A stretch of DNA of 64,000 bases from Leishmania martiniquensis (Eukaryota > Euglenozoa > Kinetoplastea > Trypanosomatida > Trypanosomatidae), in NCBI RefSeq assembly GCF_017916325.1, contig NC_090144.1, forward strand, positions 296,501-360,500, given 5' to 3'. A model generated the notes under the pieces. That model was not told the origin of the DNA. It made no database searches and was given only the letters and a program-made list of their open reading frames with translations. The position numbers were made by a program, and so were the translations under genes. Numbering within the stretch: position 1 is the stretch's first letter; each line of letters begins with the position of its first letter. Of the stretch, positions 9,827-24,800 are shown piece by piece.

Positions 9827-12800
9827 TCACCGCCGCTGCTGCTGCTGCTCTACCACAAAGCGCGAGATGCGCTGCATCCACTCATGCAAGCCGGGGTTGT
9901 AGAAGCGAAGGGATGTGGTTCTGTTGCCACTGCCGAAGCTGTCATCGCTGTCGGCGTTGTCGCCACCGTCACCGCCAGCGCCTTGGTCGGGATCACTGCC
10001 GTGTACGTTGAGGACCGCGTGGCCTCCAAGCCATTCCTCAAGGAAGTCAATCACGTCACCTGAGAGGGCACACCGCGGAAGGAGTCGCTGCACATTCGCC
10101 TCTAGGCGCGCCTCGTCAAGCATAGCCTCGACACTGGCGGGGCACAGCGAGGACGCAGACGCAGCGCTCACGATGGTCTCCAGCAGCTCCATCAATAGGC
10201 TTGACTTGGCCTCGTCAAGCTCTTCCTCGAGCTGCTGGAGCCGTAGGCGGCGCTCGGTGACCTGTCGCGCCCGTGCGGCGTCCGCGAGATCATTATGGGT
10301 GAAGTGTGCCCCGGCTTGCTGCCCATCTGCACCGCTTGCACCTGCGGCACCGTTACCATGCCCACTGTGGCCATTACCGTACGAGGGGTGACGCCCCGAC
10401 GCGCTCGCCTTGTTCACGGTCTTGCGCCCTGCAGAGGTCGAGGGGCTTGGCGCTGTGCTGCCGCTCGCCACTGCCGCCGAGGAGGAGCCTCCAGAATAGC
10501 TGCTGTTGAAGCCTGCCCGAGCGCCGCCATCTCCTGCGGCTCCTTGCGCGGTGGGCAGAGGCGCACCGCTGCCAACTGAAGCCACGCCACTCACCCCGCC
10601 ACCACCATTGCCGCCTGCCATCATGCGCGACCGCAGGGCCGCCTGGGCCTGTGCGACAGCGATTGCCAAGGCACTGCGTCCTACAGCCGCGTGGCCGCTA
10701 ACCGCATCGCTTTCCGCGCCGCTGCCACCGCCAGCGAGTGGGGCGGCGACCAGGCTGTGATCGTCTCTCTTCTTCGAGCCGTGGGCTTCCACTGCAATCG
10801 TTACCGTAGCACCAGTAGCGGAAGCGCCACTCGCAGCGTCCTCCGTGCCTTTGCTATTGCTCCAACCGCTCTTGCGAGCAGAGGCGCCTTCGCCTGCACC
10901 GCCAGTGGCCACTTCCTGAGCCTCCTTTCGCCCCATGCACGCTCGCACTGCGCGAAGGTGTCGACGCAGAGTGCGCACTGCACTGCCGGAGATCTCCAGA
11001 GAGACGCACGTCCATCGCAGCGGCTCCGGTTCGCATGGCGGCACCGCGCCATCGTTCTTGTGCACTGCTGCATAGGACGCAGCACCGCTGCCTGCGGTGG
11101 TCCCCGCTGTGACGGGTGCGCTAAAGCTGCCTTTCCTCCCTAGTTTGCGAGCGCTACGCGCGGAAGGCGAAGCGGGAGCCGCCAATGACGACGGTGACTG
11201 CTTGACGCCGCCGTCGGTGTCTTGTCGAGGCCATTCACGTTGCTGTTGCTGCTGGTAGAGCTGGATGCAATTCAGTAACGCCCAGTTTGTCGACGGCACC
11301 AACACTTCACGTGTGGAGGCTGCCGCTCTAGGGATGATGGGCGGCCACCAAGCGCCGCGATCCGCGCCGCTTACTATACTGCTGACAAGAAGCGCTCCTG
11401 GACCGCCTGCGCGGGAGCCATGACTGCTTGCTGCACCTGCACCACCTCCAGAGGCGCACTGCCGTGATCCTCTGCGCACACGAGAGCCGCCCATGCCAAA
11501 GGCGCTTGCCGATGCGATGGACGTCACCGATGCTGTGGCCGATGACCTAGCTGCTGCGCCTGCTCCACCGTTTTCGGCGCTTGCAGCCGCCACGGCGAGG
11601 ATGTGGCTTGGCGGCAGTATAGTGCAGTTTTCGAGAGACGCTGCCACCGATCCGGGCAGCAGGGCCGGCGGTGCCGTGGACACTTCCGCATCCTGCAGAG
11701 GCGACACGGACAGGAACAGCTGCCAGCGCTCCTCACGGACACCACTCCTGGGGGAGGCTCGCGCCTGTGAAGTCTTTGCTCGATCGCTGATTTCACGACC
11801 GACGGTGGTCGATGCTCCCCCCTCCGCAGCCCCCGCCCCCGTCACGACGCAGACGGCGGCGGCAGCGACGGAGTTGTACAGCGGCGCCCCCAGCGCATCG
11901 GCGCCAAGGGCGGAGAAGAGGCTGGTCGGGACTCTGGTCAGCAACACCGGCGGCGCCAGTGCCTTCCACATATCCGCTTCCGTGAGGCTCACATTCAGCA
12001 GAGGGCTGCCTCCTCCACCCGCTCCAGCCGCGGCATTGCCTGACGATGATGCCCCCACCGGCCCTGCGCGACGGGAGTGATTTCCACTGCCGCTGCGCCT
12101 TGAGGACTGCTGCTGCTGCTGCTGCAACTGCTGCTGTGTGAGCACCGCACCGATGTTCTCCAGTAGCGCTTGACGCTCGTGATCACGGTAGCACAAATAC
12201 GTGCAGTTGGCTGGCGCCGAAAGACGCTGCAGATGGCCACTCAGCAGCTGCTGTGCCACGTCGTGCTCGAGAGCGTCGGCCACCGGTGTCAGCGCGCGAG
12301 CCGCAGCCGCTTCATTGCACAACGTCGCGTATGTTAACGCCATTGTCGGCACACTCAGCTGCGTTGCTATTGCAGCAGGTAGTGTTGGCACCGCACCAAC
12401 CGCCGTGCACCCGCTCAGTCGCTTGTTGCCGCTCTTGTGCCCACGACCCGCCCCGGCGCCACGGTCTGAGTCGGCGCCCGTACTGCCCGCAGAAGAGACG
12501 GCACCACCGCCCGGGAGCTGTTTTGGATGGGCGGAGGGGTTGCTATAGAATGGGTGCGAGAGAACGTCTGCGAAAGCTGCCGCACCACTGTCGTCCGCAT
12601 TGTTGCGCTGCGTCACGGGAGCCAATCGGCCTACCGTGTCTTGGGTGCGCCGCAACGCCGCCCACAGTGACTCTGGCCAGGGTGCTTGCCCCTGCCCTTC
12701 AGCCTTCGCCTCGATAATCGCGATCGTGGCAGCGGTGACGCGCGGGTCTGTGGCGTAGCAGCGGAAACTGTCTGCCCCGGTGCGCACACGCTGCTCCATG

Positions 12801-15800
12801 TCCGAGACCAGCCCCGCCAGGAGTGCACACGCGGCGGCGATGCTCTCCCACTGCGACACGACGCTGGCTTCGACATTAGTTGCCGCCGATGTGCACTGTG
12901 CCCCTTGCGACAGCGGCGTGTGGCACTGGCGCGCGCGGAGTACGCGGACGTACGTCGAGACAACCCTTGTCAGGTCCAACAGAATGGCGCGTACCCACGA
13001 GTGCCGCTGCACCGGTAGCTCGACGCAGCACTGCAACACGCGGAGAAGCTGATCACACACATCCCGCACAGAAGCCGGAAGGGCGCGGAGCGCATCCTCT
13101 CTGGTCAACAATAGCAGCGGCGTCTCTGTCTGAGGTGCTGCAAGCGCCAATTCGCTCGTTCTCTTTGCCTCAGTAACTGCCGTGCGAATGCCTCGAGCCG
13201 TCTCCTCCGCCTCCGCGTCACTCTCACGCGAGCTTACCAGCAGATGCGCACACACCTCTCGCACCTTCAGCTGCGCTGCGCACAACTGGGACTCGAGCCA
13301 GCAGCTGGCGTGCGCCGACGTGCTGTACTGAGGGCTGACAACTTCTAGCGCTTGCATCAACAAGGCGGCCGCGCTACTGGGTGCTGGCGCAGCAGCGCCG
13401 GGGGTGAGCGAAGTGGATGCTTGGCCGGTGGCGGTACTGTTGCTCGCGTTTCTACGGCTTAGCGCTGTGAGGCGCTGCTGCGGAGCGCGACGGCTGCCTC
13501 GTGCTTCGTCGCCGAACACTTCACCAAGAGCCATTGGCGCCGCTTTTGTCGTCAAGGAGGGCTTCTGCTGCTGCTGCAGCGCGTAGTGATTGATCATGCC
13601 ATGCAGCCTCCACAGCGTCGCCGTCGTTGCACAGCGCGACAGCACGAGCGAGGGGAGGACGGAACGGGCTGATGGGGATAAAAGCACAAAGTGCTGCTGC
13701 TGCTGCAATAGCGATGACGAGCACGACGATAGCCGCCAGGGTAGTATACCATGCTCCATAATCGCCAACCGGAGCAGCTGCTCAAGGCTGTCAAGCGACG
13801 AGGCCGAATCAAGTGGCTCGCCTTGATGCTTGCGCCACCACTGCAGGGCGTCGACCGCGACCCATCGATCCTCGGAGACACCCATCAGGGGCGAATCATC
13901 TGTGACAGTAGCCAATGACGAGGCTGTCGCTGGCGGACAATACGCGAGCTCCAGCGCTGCGACGACATCGCCGGCCTCGCGCACGCGACCCATCTGCACC
14001 AAGGCGTAGAGCCTATACAGCTGAAAGACAGTCCAGAAGCTCACATCTTTGTAGGAGCTGCTCTCTCCAGACTTCCTTGCCCCCTCCACCCCGAAGGCGG
14101 TGCACAGAAGAAGCCCCTGCGTCCCCGCCGCCTCTTCCAGCTGTGGATACTGGCGGAGATGGCCATAGCAGCGGCACATGAGCACCCAGACACGCGCCCA
14201 ATGCTCATAGCTGAAGACAAGCGGTGCCAGGGCCTGATTGCCGGCTTGAAAGCCGAGGCCCTTCAGCAAGGCATGTGGTGCCGGCGACCGCGACGGTGGG
14301 GAGGTGATGGTGGATGCTGCATGTGATTGAGAGGGGGCGGGCGATAAGGTCTGCTGATGCTGACAATATGTTTCGTACTTCTGTGCTTCATTATGCTCGT
14401 CGATGGACGCGGCGAGGCACCGCACACACACGCTGTAGTGCCCCTGAGCCGCGAGGAGCTCTGCCGCGAGGAGAAGGGCGTACTGCCGGATGGCTCCAAG
14501 GCTGCCTAGCCACGCGGCGCAGGAAGAGCTGGGCGCAACACCACCGCTGTCGCCGCCACCGTCGGTGGTGTCCGCTTGCCTCGACGCATCGCCAAGGGGC
14601 GCTGCGGCGACTGCACCAGACGTGCTGGCTGCGGATCCGTGGGCGACGGTAGTGGCGCGCGCCTTTGGCGCCTGCGAAGACGACGCAGCCGCGGCCGCGA
14701 AGCTGTCCGACTGGCGGTATGCACCGACTCCGGCGGCCCCGCCCTCCACGCCTGATGGCGAGGCCCGTCCAGTGAGAGTGAAGCACACGTCTGCACTGGC
14801 CAGGGACTGAAGGAGCGCGCTGGCGTAGCAGCAGGCTTCGGTGCAGGCGTTGAAAGGCCGATCGCCGCGGCCGGCTGCTGGTGGAGGTGGCGATGATCGG
14901 CTACCGCCGCTGCCCGCGCATGGCGGTGCTGCGTTCTCAAAGGGTGGGGCTCGATTTTGGCCACTGCCACCGCTACCGACACCGCATGCGAGGTTGCTCC
15001 ACGCGGAGGAGGAGGAGGCTGTCGTTGCCAACGATGAGATCGCCGCCGCCGCCACGGTGTGGGGTGCCATATGCAGGAAGGATGGGTCGCACGTACCAAT
15101 ACGCACCAGCAGCTCTGCTATCGCCAGCTGCACTCGCCGCGTAAGACACGCTCCGTAGCGCTCCTCCAGGGCCGCTGACGCCAGGACGCCAGTGCCCAAG
15201 GGTGGGCCACCAGGGACCCCCGCCTCACTGTTGCCGACCGCGATGCTGTGCTTCGCGACCGTGTCCAGGGAGAGCCCTGGCAGGCACGCCGCCAAGAACG
15301 CCCGCACGGATGCGATGTTGTGGGGGGACGATGGGCTCTCCCGATCCCTGTAGAACGATGACAGCACCGCACTGCGGCTGCTCGGCAGCGACGATGACAG
15401 CGAGGTAACCGCTGCAGCGGCCGTAGCGCCGGCTAGCAACGCAGCAGCGCACCCAAGCGAGTAGAAACCTGGCAAGGTCTCCTCAGAGCTGAGGAGGGCG
15501 CTCATCGGTTGTGGCAGCCCGGTGCCGACGCATACTCCGTAGATGTGCTGCATCGCCACCGAGAAGCTGCCGAGGTGTGCCGCCGCCGCCGCACGCACCA
15601 GCCGCGCCTCCACTGCCAGCTCAACGTCCTGAAGCACGGCTGTGGCGATGAAATCACTGAAGGCCGCCAAGACGGTGGACTCGCTGCTGAAGGATGTGGA
15701 GGGGGGCCTCATGAGAAGGCTCTGCGCTGCCGAGATCAGCCCACGCGTCACGTCAGCCAAAGCGCCCGGCATTCCCGTCGGCGCACGCTGCTGGTTGACG

Positions 15801-18800
15801 TCGGTGACAGTCGGCCGGAGTGCGTCGCTGAACGGGGCGCTGATGTGGTGCACGTCAAGGAGAACGTATTGCGCGGGGGGAAGGGGCGGCTGCTGAGTCC
15901 GGGCGACGACGGTGTCGCTCTCGCTCTCGCCCTCGCCATCGCGAGCGGCAGCGGCCGAGACCACGCCTGGCAGGCGCCAGTACTGGTGGACGAGGAGGGC
16001 GCAGAGGAGCTTTGCGTCTGTAGCGCGTGGGCTGTCCGCCGGGAAGGCGTCATTCCCCAAAGCGCTGAGCGCGGCCGCGATCCACAGCAGCTCCTCGAGA
16101 CTTCGACGGCCGCTGGGTGGCGCAGGGGGCGCAGTGCGGTGCCGATGCCAGTTCTCCAGTGCATGCGGAGTGGCAAGGAAGCAGTCGAGCGCGTCGGACC
16201 ACCGCTTCGCAGCGTCGCCGACGTGTTGGGTGGCATAGTACAGGCTACCTTGCTCGCAAAGGCACTCGCCCAGGGGCTGGAGGAGTCCCGCCGCGCGCAG
16301 GCTCTGAGCAGCACGCTGGTAGTCCTTTGTGACAGCTTTCCAAGAAGCGCGAATGTCGCTTGTACTGAGGTCTCGTGCAATCATCGCTTCCACAGATGGA
16401 CTCGCAGTTGACGCGGGGGCGGGTTGCAGCCGCTGCTGCCTCTCCTGCGTGCCGGTTGTGTGCCCCTCGAGGGCTGACAGCTGCGCTCGCGCTGCTCGTG
16501 CAGAGCGGAGCTGCAGGAGTCCTTCGGACACGTTGCGTATTGCCTCGTCGTACGCCGCGCGCGACTCTGGCCGTGTGTCGCCACGCTCCTCGCATTCAAT
16601 CTGGAGGATTAGCGGCAACAGATCCCCGGCGTACCGACCGGCAGTGAGGCGCTGTGCCATGCGGTACGCGGCCTCGCAGAATGTCGGCTGGATGGCGACC
16701 ACTACGCGGGCAAGAGACAGCAGCTGCTCGATAAGGGTCGCCTCACGCATGTCGAGGCCGTAGTTGTCCGCGTCGACGGAGGCGCGTCCTGTGGCGTCAC
16801 CACCGCTACTGCCGCTGCCTGGCGATACGCCCTCAAATGGGAAGTATTGAATTTCGGCTGCTGCTGCTGCTGCGGCGGCGGCGGCGTAGAGCGACTCACG
16901 ACTGGGCGCTGAGGCGGCTTGCTGCGCATGGGGGCGTCTCGGCGGACTTCCGTGACGCGACTGGGAGCCATCGAGGCCGGTGACTGAGGAGGTGAAGAGC
17001 TCAGCGGCGGCTAAAAGAGCCGCTTTTACCGCTGCGCACTGCTTCAGCTGCGGCAGCCACTCCTGCGTGCGCTGCAGAATGGAGACCTTCGCTTGAACCT
17101 CGTCCCGCTCAGCGTCTGCCCGAGTCGCCGCCTCAGACTCGAGGCACAGGCGCAGCTTCAGCTGTTCGTGCTTGCGCTGCCGCAGCACCCACGAGCGGGC
17201 CTCCTGCGCGGACTGCATCTCTTCATGCTGTCCAAGCAGCGACGTCAGCGACAGCAGCGAGGGGGCATTTCGATGAAAGCGAAAGCGACGGTGCCAGCTG
17301 ACGTCAGCGCCGACCTTCATTACCGCTGGCTGGAGCACCCCTGCGTGTACATCGCGGCGAGCGTCCCAGTAGCCATGCTGCACCGCGGCGATGCAGAAGA
17401 GCGGAACCGTCAGAAGCTGTTTCACTAGCGCCTTGACCGCCGCCGTTGAGGAGGCGGACCAGCCCTTCCATGGCAGGGACACATGCGTCTGCTGCAGGTG
17501 GCGCACTGCAAGCTGCACCGCGGCACTGGCACGTGTGGGCAGCCAAAGGTACTGAAAAAATAGGGCAGCACGCGTACAGTGCTGGAGCAGCTCCACGGTG
17601 ATCTGCGCCGAGCCCTCCAGTGCCTCAGCCGGAGTGCCACTACCCGGGACGCCACCGTAAGTAGTCGCAGCCGCAGCGGAGTTTTTGTCGAGAGCCACGC
17701 CTATCCGCGCAGCTCCGTCAACGCTACCGCCCCCGCTTACGAGGCGCAGCAACTCCTGCACATGGTGCTCGTGCGTTATTGCCGCGCGCTGTGCTGTTGC
17801 ACCCATGTGAAGCAATGCTGCCTCGTACAGGTGCAGCTGGGCTATGAAAGGCATGTTATACTGAGTGTAGCGTTGCCGCAGCGTCCGCGCCGCTCGGCGT
17901 CGGCGCCACCACGCGATCGCACAGGTAAGCTGCTTCAGTTTCTGCTTCTCGGTGAAGCTCCACACACGCCGGGTGGTCGTGTAGGATGGCGCGTCGTCCA
18001 CTTCAAGTTCCGCCTTCTCTTCGTCCTCGTCGTCGATCTTGCTGCGGTTTGGCACAGCCGACTTGCCTGCAGCGCCGCGATTAGCTCGCCGTTTGGTGCT
18101 TACCGCCGCCGCTGCTGCTGCTGCTACCTTCTTGCCCCCCGACGCTGTGGTGGTGGATGCCTCGTCGGCGCCGGCGCTGGCGCTCGCGGCTTCTGGTAGC
18201 TGAGGACCATTAGTCAAGACGTACCCGCCACGCGTCAGCCACGCCTGCGTCTCTGACTTCACTCGGCCGAGATAGCCCTCCATACAGCGTCGATTCTGCT
18301 CCACTTGCTCTCTCACTGTGCGCATGACGAGGCGCGCATCCGCTACAATGGCGACGGCGGCTGCGACGGCCGTGCTGCGTGCCGCGATGGAGGTGATACT
18401 GAGCTCTGCACCCGGGGCGCTGTTGCCCACATTGCGCTTTCGAACAGCGGTGGTGCCAGTGCTCAAGCTTGCCGCGCCAACACCCCCGCCACTGCCGTTG
18501 TCGATGTTGTCCTCAGCGTCGCTGCACATCGTCAGCATCTCTCGCACCACGTGCACAGCCACTTTGGTGTAGGCAGGATCATCTTTGTATGTGGCAAGGA
18601 CGTCTAGCAGAACCGCACAAGCCGCGCCGCTACCTCCAGCAGCGGCTCCCCCCCCGGGGTGCCCGCGGCCGCCTCCGACGCTGCGGGTGCCGCCAGAAGT
18701 GCCGGTAAGCCCACCTGCCGCGCTATGGGCCATCATCGTGCCGTACTGCCGAAGCGCCACTGCCACATCGGCGTATACGGCAGGCACCCCCTGCAACCGC

Positions 18801-21800
18801 AGCAAGGATGACGACGCGCCAGAGGTGGCGGGCGACGATGGTGCATCCGCGATCTGCGCTGCCGGCTGCAAGCGCAGCACGCGCGCAGCGTGCTGACCTG
18901 CGAGGCATACAAAGTCTGCGGGCGAGCCTACTACGAGTTGCTGCCGCCGCTGCTGCTGCTGATCTGCCTCTTCCGCACCGGCCTTGCCTCGCCGTTGCTG
19001 CTTCGGTGACGCCATTGCGCCCACTGCCTCGTGCGCGGCACCGCCGCCGCTGCCTTCCGCTCCAGCATCCGCGTCCGTCACTCCACCGCCATCCGCAGCG
19101 GTAGAGATGAGCGGCCACAGCGCGGGCACATGAAACAGTACGTCCTCAAAGAGCTCCACTAGTTCAACCGGAACGCTGGCGTGCATCATCACTGTGCTTG
19201 GCGCAGCGGCGGGGCTCTGCTTGAGCAAGTCTGCCGCGCCAGCAGCTGCCGTGGCAGTCGAAAAGGGAGCAGGGACAGCGCTGAGGGCACGGGCGCCGCC
19301 GTCTCCCTTCTGTGTCTTCGCTTCGCGCTCCTCCCGCACCCTTGCCCCGCCGTCGAGCGCGCATTCCAGCGAGAGGTACACGACGCCGGGGAAGTCAAGC
19401 GACGGCGTTGGGCTCGGGGACGCGCCACTTTTGCCGTGGACACCGAGTGCCGCGTCGGAGACGCTGTTGCCCGTGTTGCGCGCGTGGCGCCCGCTTTTAC
19501 TACCTCCTGCACGCTTTTCTTCTGCCTCGGCATGCACCGAAACTTCTGCAGGCGCCGCCTTTTGCTGCTGCATCAGAGACTGGTGCCCATCCAACACGCT
19601 CCGCGCCCACTGTGTCTCTCGCGCCACCGCGAGCAGCAAGCGACGCTGCCGCACGTTGGGGTTGCGCCAGACGTTGTTCCATACGTGAATCAGTGTTGCC
19701 CAAAGCAGCCGCAGCATCGCATCCGCGCCGGCCGTGGCTATGGTCGATGACATGACGTAGACTAGCTGCTCCTTGAAGAGCGTCAGCACACGCACAGCGA
19801 GAAGCTGAATCGCTGCATCGACCCATCGTGGGGAGGAGGGTGATAGTTCGAGCAGCACCTCACACAGCGCTACGAGCGGGGGCAGGAGGAGCGGCGCCGC
19901 AGCTGTCTTCGGCGTTCGGCCGACATTGGTGCTGCCGCTGCTACACGTGAAGTATGCTAAGATGGCAGACACCAGCTGCTGGGCCGTATCGACCGCCAGC
20001 GGGGAGGACGACATGGTCTCTCGCTTCCTCGCCAGAGCGCCACCGGAGCCTTTCGCGGTGCCCTCTACACCGCTACCGTGCGCCTCTGACGCGTCAGGCA
20101 TCCGCTGGATTTGCAACGCCAGCACGAGTCGGTAGACCAACTGCAAGCGCCTCAGCGCATCGCTGCCTGAGGCCGCCATGGTGCTCAGCGCGCGGCAGTA
20201 GGCGAGCCGCGTTGTCGTGCTGCTCGCCTGCAGTGCAGACCAGCTCGGCTGAAGCACGAGTCGCTGCATGAAGGAGGTGGTGGTGACGGCCATCACAGTA
20301 CCTGCGTCGTCGATGCGGCTGGTCATAGACGGCGCCTCCTCCAACATCTGCGCATCCAGCACCGCACGGGCCCGTTCCGCCTGCTCGCGCGTGCCATATG
20401 CATTGCACGCCTCCGCGACGTAACACCAGAGTAGCAACGGTGAGTAGAGCACCACAGCCGCTGCCGCTGTCGCCGCGCCAGAGTGCGAGAATGCCACGTG
20501 GAGGCCCGCGCTGCGCTTCAGCGCCTTCTTAGAGGCGCACGCCTCCTCAGCTTGGTGCATGGCACGTATGGCCTCATCCAGCAGCCGCTGCTGTGCGCTC
20601 GGGTCGGCCACGTTCAGCGGCACCAGCGCGGTGCACACAAGCGCATCGAGGAGCAAGGAAGACGCGTTTGTGGCCGCCGCCATGCGTGGCGGCGCTTGCA
20701 GCTGACGCTGCTCCGCAACCCAGCGGCGGAGGCGCACCTCCTCGTCCTTTGCGGTGAGAGGCAGCGCTGGAGCGGCTTCCTCAAGAGCACGCAAGATACG
20801 GAGCTCCTTTGCGGTTGTACGCCCGTACACCTGCTGCCGCTGCTGCCGCGCCTGCAGAGTCTCTAGGTCTATCCGTTGGGCGTTGTGGCTGCTCTTGTGT
20901 GCCTGGAGACGCGCGAGCTGCCAGCGCACGGTCACCCACAGAGAGGTGAGCTCCGTGAAGGCATCTCGAACCAAGCTCAGGTGGCTGTGATGACATGACT
21001 TCTCGCATGGCGTAGCGGCCGCTGCAGCCGGGACAGACGAACTGGTTCGCGCGCCAGCACCCTTGATGTCACTCTGAGGCACCACATGCGCTAGCAGGGA
21101 CTCTGCATGCCGCTGGAGGTGCTCCCGCGCGCGATCTGCTAATCGGCGTGCCGTCAAGCCGTGCGCAATGAGTCGCGTCAGCTGCGCGGGCGGGACGCAC
21201 CTTTCTGCTGCTGCTGCTGCTGTCACCCCTGCTGCCGCGGGTGATGAGGGGAGCGCTGGCACGAGCTGCAGAAATCCGTACTCGACGCTGCGCACCACGT
21301 TGGCCACAGCGCAGTCGTCCGACAGCGGCGTCCCACTGTCAGCCCCGCTGCGCCACATCGACGTCAACGCGCACAGCACCACCGCCGCGTAGGCGGCCTC
21401 CTCATCCGCCTCCCGCTCTCCAGCGGACAGGGGTGCGTGCTCGGCAGCGGCGCTCGTCTCGCTCTGGGCCGCGTCTCCATGAATAACAGTCGCCTGGCGC
21501 ATCTGCCGGAGCGCGCGATGTTGCAGCCATCGACTGCGTAGCTCGCCGCTGCAACGGAGCAGAAACGGCGCGACCTCCGCCACGACAGGTTGCAGCACTG
21601 AGAGGACGACCATCATCGGCGTATGAAGCCCCCCAGCGGCCATGACGGCGGCACTGCCGCCATCAAACGTCTCGCTCGCGCCGTCCGTGAAGGAAGACGA
21701 CGGCGACGGCTGAGGTACGCATAGCGTGGCGGTGACCGAGTCAAGGAGTGCCGCACATGCTCTGTAGAGCCGCAGCGACGGCGGGGACGCTGAGGGGAGC

Positions 21801-24800
21801 ACATGCGCATCGCCACCGGTTCCATCGTTGCCGCTGCTACCGTCGACGCTGAGGCGAGCTGTGTTCTCGGTGAACTCACGCGACGCGACCTGGCTCACAC
21901 AGTGACGACGACGACCACCACCGCCACCGGCGCACTGCCGCTGAACCTGAGATAGCCGCCAACCCGCCTGCGCAAGCGAGGAGAGGCGTGTGTACTCCGC
22001 GTGCTCCTCTATGTGGCTTTGCATGTGTGGCAGGGGGCTGGTAGAGGCGGGGGCGTCAGCACTGCTGAGTGCGCACTCCACCGCAGCAAATGTGCGAAGC
22101 GTTGCCGTCAGCGCACTCTCGTCCTTCGTGACTCCATACAGATGTTGCTGCAGCAGCACATTCAGCGCCCATACGCGGAGCAGCTCCGTGCACCGCGTGC
22201 AGGCCTCCGTCGACATTGACCGCGTCGCGGAGAGTACGGCTGTACTGCTGCTGCTGCTGCTTGGCTTCTCGGTGGAGCTCGCCCCTTTGCCGCTGCGCGC
22301 GGCGGCTGCCGCCGCATGCTGCCGCTGACCACGCAGCCACACCTCCAAGGCCACGCCAACCCGAACAACAATCGTAAGCTGCGAGGAAGCTGCCGCCATC
22401 GTACGAAACGCTGCGACAGAGAGCTGCACAGCCTCCTCGACGCCGTCCAGCGCACCACGCCCTGCGGTCGCGGCAGCTGTTTCCGGCACCACTACTGACG
22501 AGGGCAGGAGGAGCGTCTCCCATGTCAGGAAGCGGCTGAGACAGCGCGCATCCGCCGCGTTGTACAGGAAACACCGCGACATGAGCGACGCCGGCGCCTC
22601 TAAGGCTGCATGAACTTCGCCTTCAAGGCTTGCCGCGCTGACGTCGGCAGTGCCGCCCGACGCAAACAGAGAAGCTGCCTCATCGCCAAGAGCTTCAGTG
22701 GCACTGCCGGCGAGCACATCGATACCGCCGCTCAACCGCAGGGTGTCTCCCGCATCGCGCAGCACGGCGGCGCGTGTGAGGGCGCCGAGGCGGGTGCCAA
22801 CACCACGGCACACGCACGATGGCGGTACCACGGAGGCCTCCGCGCCGACGGGTGCCCGCTCTGTCGCCGCCATTGCGGCTCCATGGAGGAGTACCTCCAG
22901 CGCCTCCACGCAGCCCCGGTACATTGCGTGCAGAGTGCGCACCTGCACGCCTGTGAACAGACCACACGCGCCGCCGGCTGGGGATGAAGCCGCCGCCTCG
23001 CCGAGGCTGATCACGCTGGCAGTGCGACTGCGCGTTCCCTTGGACGACTTGCGGTCTGCATTACGTTTAGTGCCAAGACCAGCGCTGACCGTCGACGATC
23101 TCCGCCGCGCCCCTGCCGATGCGCGTGTCACACCTTCACTGATGCCGCTGCGACTAGCGCCGTCTGCGTCGCCTGCGTAGCGAGGCGCCACACCGGCGGC
23201 CTCGACGATGGTGGTCAACTGCAGAATCAGCTTTAGTGTCATGCGTGGAAAGCGTGCAGCCACAGCCACGACGCTGGGATGCTGGTGCGCAATAGCTTTG
23301 GGCAGAAGGGACAATGTCGCACCGGCGGCCGCCTGCTCCTTTGCTGCCTGCGCCGCCGCCGCCTCCTCCGCTGCCTTGTCCAGCTTGTGCTTCCCGGACG
23401 CCGCTGCACCACTAATGGAGTTGCGGGGCTTACCCTTCCTGGCGGGTTTCTCTCCTGACGTCTCTCGCCCTGGCGATGAGGAGCCGTTAGTGGACGGTGA
23501 TCCGAGGCTCCCGCCTCCTGCCGCATCGCTTGCGTCGGCGACTGCTGTGTTCCTGTCGTCGTACTGCAGATCGCTTGTTGCAGCGGCGCGCAGCGCCTCA
23601 GCTGCATCCGAATGGCCACCGAGGAGCATGCACTGTTGCTGCACCTGCGCGATGTACGTCCACAACACTACCAGCAGACGGGTGCCGCTCATGTCACCGG
23701 CGGAAATGCCCAAGCCCTGGCTGCGCTGCACTGTGAAGCGCGGTGGTGAGTCTACGAGCGACGGCGCTGAAGTCGACGAGGGTGACGACCACTGCATGGA
23801 GAGAAGTACCGCCGCTGCCTGCTGAGTGAGGGCGGTGATGAAGGCCATGGCAGAGCTGGCGGTGGCCACCGTCACGGTTGAGTTGGGCGGAGACTCACCA
23901 CCGCCACCATTGACCGTAGCTTTTGAGGTAGCCTCCACCGCTGAAGACGGCCGCGTTGCCGAGGGTGGGCTGTTCTGCAGTAGCGTTGCCCTCCACGTTG
24001 CCACCAGAAGCTGGCCAGCGCACTGCTGCACCGCGGCTTCTAAGATGTGCACCGAGGACGCGGGCGGGGGCACAGGATCGAAATACTCAAGCTCCATGAG
24101 CTGCAGGACCCGTTGCAGGGCCTGCTGCGCCGCCCCGACTGCGGCGGCGCAAGACGATGGGTCGTCATGCAGGTGCGTGTAGCAGCTCTGGAGCAGCGAG
24201 TACTCGTACAGACGCCAGGGCAGATACTCGACGGTGGCCAGCGGGAGGCACGTCTTGTCGGCACCGCCACCACGAATAGGCGCATTCGCGGTGCTTGGCG
24301 GGGCAGATACGGGGCCGTGCGCATCGAAGTGATGCAGCTCCGACATGGAGAGTGAGGTGCGAAGGGCTTCGATGATGCGGCGGACAATGGCGCTGGCGCC
24401 ATCCTTGGCGCGCGCCACGGGCGGCGGAGACGATGCCATGCCCATGGCTGCTGTCGAGGCAGATGAGGTGGAAGAGAGGTAGGCGAGCAGCCGCTGACAC
24501 ATGTTTGCCACGTACTGGCGCATGACAAAGAGCACCGGCGCGGCTGTTTCCTCTACAGCGTAGATGCGTGGGGAGACCTCGCTGTCGCGCGCGCGTGCGC
24601 TGTGAGCCATGGGCGCAGACGTGGGCGCCTCTGTCGGCGGCTCCGCGATCAAGTCGACCAGGCGGCAGCCCGCCACGACGACAGCGTCGACTGTCTTCGG
24701 GCGCGAGCTGGTTGCATGGCTAACGTCCTCCTTCAGCTTTGCTTCTTCGCGCTTCAGGACGTCGGCGGCGTTGAAGGGGAGGGTGCGCAAGACGCGCTGC